A DNA stretch of 64,000 nt from NCBI GenBank assembly GCA_008711295.1, contig VUYV01000769.1, positions 1 through 64,000 of the forward strand, in the 5' to 3' direction. Shown piece after piece: positions 61,263 to 64,000 of the stretch. Within the stretch, counting starts at the first letter, position 1. Each line of letters begins with the position of its first letter. Under the pieces are notes generated by a model. The model saw nothing but the letters and a program-made list of their open reading frames with translations. It was not told the origin of the DNA and searched no databases. This stretch comes from Anarhynchus alexandrinus. Lineage: Eukaryota > Chordata > Aves > Charadriiformes > Charadriidae. A program made the position numbers and the translations under genes.

Positions 61263-64000
61263 TGAAATGAGAGCTCTGATTTTGCTGTTATGTAGCCCAT
61301 TCTGCAACAATTTTTTTTTTTTTTTCCATTTCTGATAAAACTGTGCACTAATGGTTGTGTGATTTGTCAGCGCTTTGTTTTGACAGTCCTAGAAAGAAAG
61401 GGCCCCTTTATGTGAGTGGAAGGACAGGACATTTCACCTCCCCCTGGTGAAGGGAAGAGCACTGCTTGGGGAGCAGTGAGAGACATGGTTCCTAACCCAG
61501 ACCCTGGCTTTTGAAGCTGCCCCACAGTGGAGAACATGCATCTGTATTGCACTTAAAAAGATGGGGAAAGTTTTGCTGCCACATACACCCCACAGGAGGC
61601 CCAGGGGGAACACCCGCTGCCAGCATTTTGTTACTGCAGTGAAATTTCACACACCCATACCTGCCCACCCACTACTTCAGTCTGTCTCTTAATAACATGG
61701 TCTAGGCTGAGAGATAGAATAGATCTATAAGGTCCTCTCATACCTCTTTCTTCTAATTCAGAATTGTGTCCTATAATGGGGAATTTCAAATGCTTTGGTA
61801 AGTCAAGTCTGAACAGACTCCTGTTTTCCAATTTCTTGAAATACTGGTCCCCAATAGATGTCACTGTTTAGTAAATGTCACATGGAGAAAACTAAGGGAT
61901 ATCGCCGTTAAGAGAGACATTTTATATTGCACTATCTTGTATCCTGAACTGGTAAGAAGAAATAAAGGGTACGTACACTTTTCAGGGTGAGGCTTTGTTT
62001 TGTTTTGTTTTTACTTACTGAATACAGAACAGATATTTGTAACATGATTCTATTTTTCATGTAATAAAATCAATTTGGACTCAATTTCTCTTTCTTTGAT
62101 CGGATCAATCTCTTTGCAAATGAATCCGCTGTAAATGAATTTATAGCATGAGCCTTTTTTCCCATTCGGTGGAAAGTGGTCTTATTTCACTATCAATTAT
62201 GTATGACAATCTAATACAGGCCTGATACATACATGCAGGTGGGAGACCACTTTGCCCATTAGGGGGCATTAATGACATTTATTCCTCATTTCACAGAAGG
62301 CCTTTGTCATAATATCACCTCTAATCCTATTTTCCGTGTCTAACAGGAAATATATTAATACTCCCTTCTTAAAGAAATGTTGCAGCTTCTTCTTGACGTT
62401 GCCCCAGGCTTATCTTCAGCCGTGTGTGGCTGGGGCTGAGAACATGCTCAGCATTTGGAAGAGAGGAACTGGGGAGCTGCAGCGAGAAATGTTTCCTTCT
62501 GAGGGGAAACCAGGCTGCAAGACTCTGCTGCAAATTCCAGCCCTCCAAAGTTGTGGGGCTTGCTGAACTGGGGTTTTGTTTCAGCCCTGGAAAATGACAG
62601 GAATGCTTTGTGCAAATTGGGTGCAGATGTGGGGCTGGGTATCGCGCATCACCCACATTCTTAGCTGTTTGTACGTCAGATTTCATTTGCGGACCATATC
62701 CAATTTTCAAATTGCACTCTGTTCCTTCTTCATTTGCAGAAGTGGCGGCACTGGTTCCCTCTTGCTCCCTGGTTGGTGGGGAGGGACCCTGTTTGGGAAA
62801 GAAGGTGTTCGCTTGCCTTGCTGTGTCCCCGCAGGAGGGAGGGAGGGCAGAGCGAGCACAGGAGCAGGGGCTGGAGCAGAGCGCGTCCCTTGGTGATGGG
62901 TGTCCTTCCCCGCTACCCCAGGGCTGGCGTGGCAGGGGATTCCCACACGTGCACATGGGGCTGGGCAGAGGGCCAGCAGGACTGTGGCCATGTATCCCCG
63001 CCAGCCATGCCCTGACCTAAACTCCGCACGGTGACACGTCCATCATGTGCTCTCTTGCACTCTGCGTGGCGGCCTGCGCCACGCTGTAAAGCTAGAAGGT
63101 GGGGCAAAACCAAGTTGCCTTAAGGCTAGCAGTTTTGTAGCCGTATTTTGGGTACTCTTGTACACGCACAGCATGTGGAGTATGGGGGAAGGTGCTGCTA
63201 TCTACCAGCAAAGCATTCCACTTATCCCATGGAGGGCTGGGCAGCTCCAGTTTATCTTATATAGAGTACATTTTTGTTGTCTGCAATGGATAGAGAGGAG
63301 CCCTGAGGGAATTAATAAGGCTTATGCCAAGAAGTTTTAACTTAGACATGCATAAGGAATAAATTAATTTTTAATACATTTTTTAAGAAGCACTTTTTTG
63401 GCTCGAAACCATCATGCCTGGTATGTTTATAAAGGCACCCGTAGCATGCTCCAGTTAGGAGTCTGTCAGTGTTTCCACTGTAAACCCTCTTTTCAGAGGT
63501 TTATATTATAATTCCAATATAAAATTCAATCCAGGCAAGAAAAAACTGGCATCGGTCTTGGCCCGGGAGTGATGTTTTCTTTAGTGATTTTTTTTAATTT
63601 AGTTTTTCTCTTATCAACATTTGATGAATGTTAATTAATAAGAATGCTTTCATCTTTAGTCATTGGTAGACTTAAAATGATATCCGGACAAGGTACTTGG
63701 TGTACAAATGAACTTCTGGGTGTTTTTCACACTTGCACAGCTTAAAAACACTTCCAAAGCTCTAATTTGAATTTTGTAAGCCATGAACTAATTTTCTGCA
63801 ATGCCCTACTATAGCATTTAGGATAAAATATTACCCCAGGCGGGAATTGTAATGCCCAAGTCCCACTGAAGCTCTCTAACTATCCCTCCCAGAAGTGCTG
63901 TTGGGCATTTTGCAGTTTGGACTCCCCGCCGGGCTGCGCAGCTATTGCAGTCCCACCGGCAGATGATGAAAGCTCACTGGGTGACATTCAGCTCACCAGC
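61263..64000. other. Noncoding, partly GC-rich window end
   Basis: Includes a T15 tract (61311-61325), a TAAT-rich block (62130-62360, separate entry) and a GC-rich stretch from 62400 to 63110. In that stretch a reverse 195-codon frame (62369-62956) overlaps forward frames of 106, 136 and 93 codons. None has a recognised domain. The final 130 bases rise in GC again without a feature I can name. Confidence 0.5.
62130..62360. promoter_or_regulatory. Candidate conserved noncoding block, homeodomain-like sites
   Basis: The block holds CAATTAT, GGCATTAATGACATTTATT and a nearby ATATTAATAC, plus an inverted pair GTGGTCTTATTTCAC and GGGAGACCAC. It has no repeat identity and no coding frame. It resembles conserved noncoding elements near developmental genes, but this is an impression from motif density only. 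Confidence 0.25.

Noticed and set aside
62369..62956. Reverse 195-codon open frame
   Set aside because: It is the longest frame in the window but lies in GC-rich DNA with three overlapping forward frames. It is rich in Ser, Pro and Gln without a domain, and has no recognisable splice or promoter context.

Overview
This window looks like bird nuclear DNA. It carries CR1 LINEs whose 3' ends have the avian ATTCTATG-type octamer tail, and LTRs of the avian ERVL kind that start TGTCCTGG, end GACA and create 5-bp target duplications. The LTR type suggests a neoavian bird, but that is inference. Base composition is AT-rich with few CpGs, apart from islands near 31.1-31.6 kb, 54.6-55.3 kb and 59-63 kb.

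I find no host protein-coding gene I can support, no rRNA or tRNA, no CRISPR array and no bacterial-type organisation. The open frames are short, overlap on both strands, lack family motifs and look like chance. The exceptions are decayed CR1 reverse-transcriptase pieces at 5.1-6.2 kb and 33.5-34.2 kb. The window is best read as intergenic sequence or a very large intron.

Layout: 1-5.08 kb is unique sequence with a small degenerate minisatellite at 2.33-2.42 kb. 5.1-6.3 kb is a 5'-truncated forward CR1. 6.3-9.65 kb is unique, with a (GT)12 tract and a weak splice-bounded candidate exon. 9.66-10.48 kb holds two reverse CR1 pieces. 14.61-14.83 kb is an ERVL LTR with a perfect duplication whose middle is missing exactly at the only N in the window. 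15.1-15.4 kb may hold another, reverse LTR. 17.78-17.91 kb is a MIR-type SINE. 20.77-21.12 kb is a reverse CR1. 24.47-25.06 kb is a complete solo LTR with duplication GAGGG. 31.1-31.8 kb is CpG-rich and may be regulatory. 33.54-34.20 kb is a very old CR1. 35.01-35.73 kb is a full-length solo LTR related to the 14.6 kb copy. 38 kb has an old CR1 tail. 35.7-56.2 kb is otherwise mostly unique. 56.19-56.48 kb and 60.77-61.26 kb are forward CR1 pieces. The final 3 kb is GC-richer, with a homeodomain-site-rich block near 62.1-62.4 kb.

Nothing here amounts to a new gene system. The best observations are the LTR whose internal gap coincides with the N, the two LTRs with exact duplications, the layering of young and old CR1 copies, and a few short repeat or motif clusters that could be regulatory.
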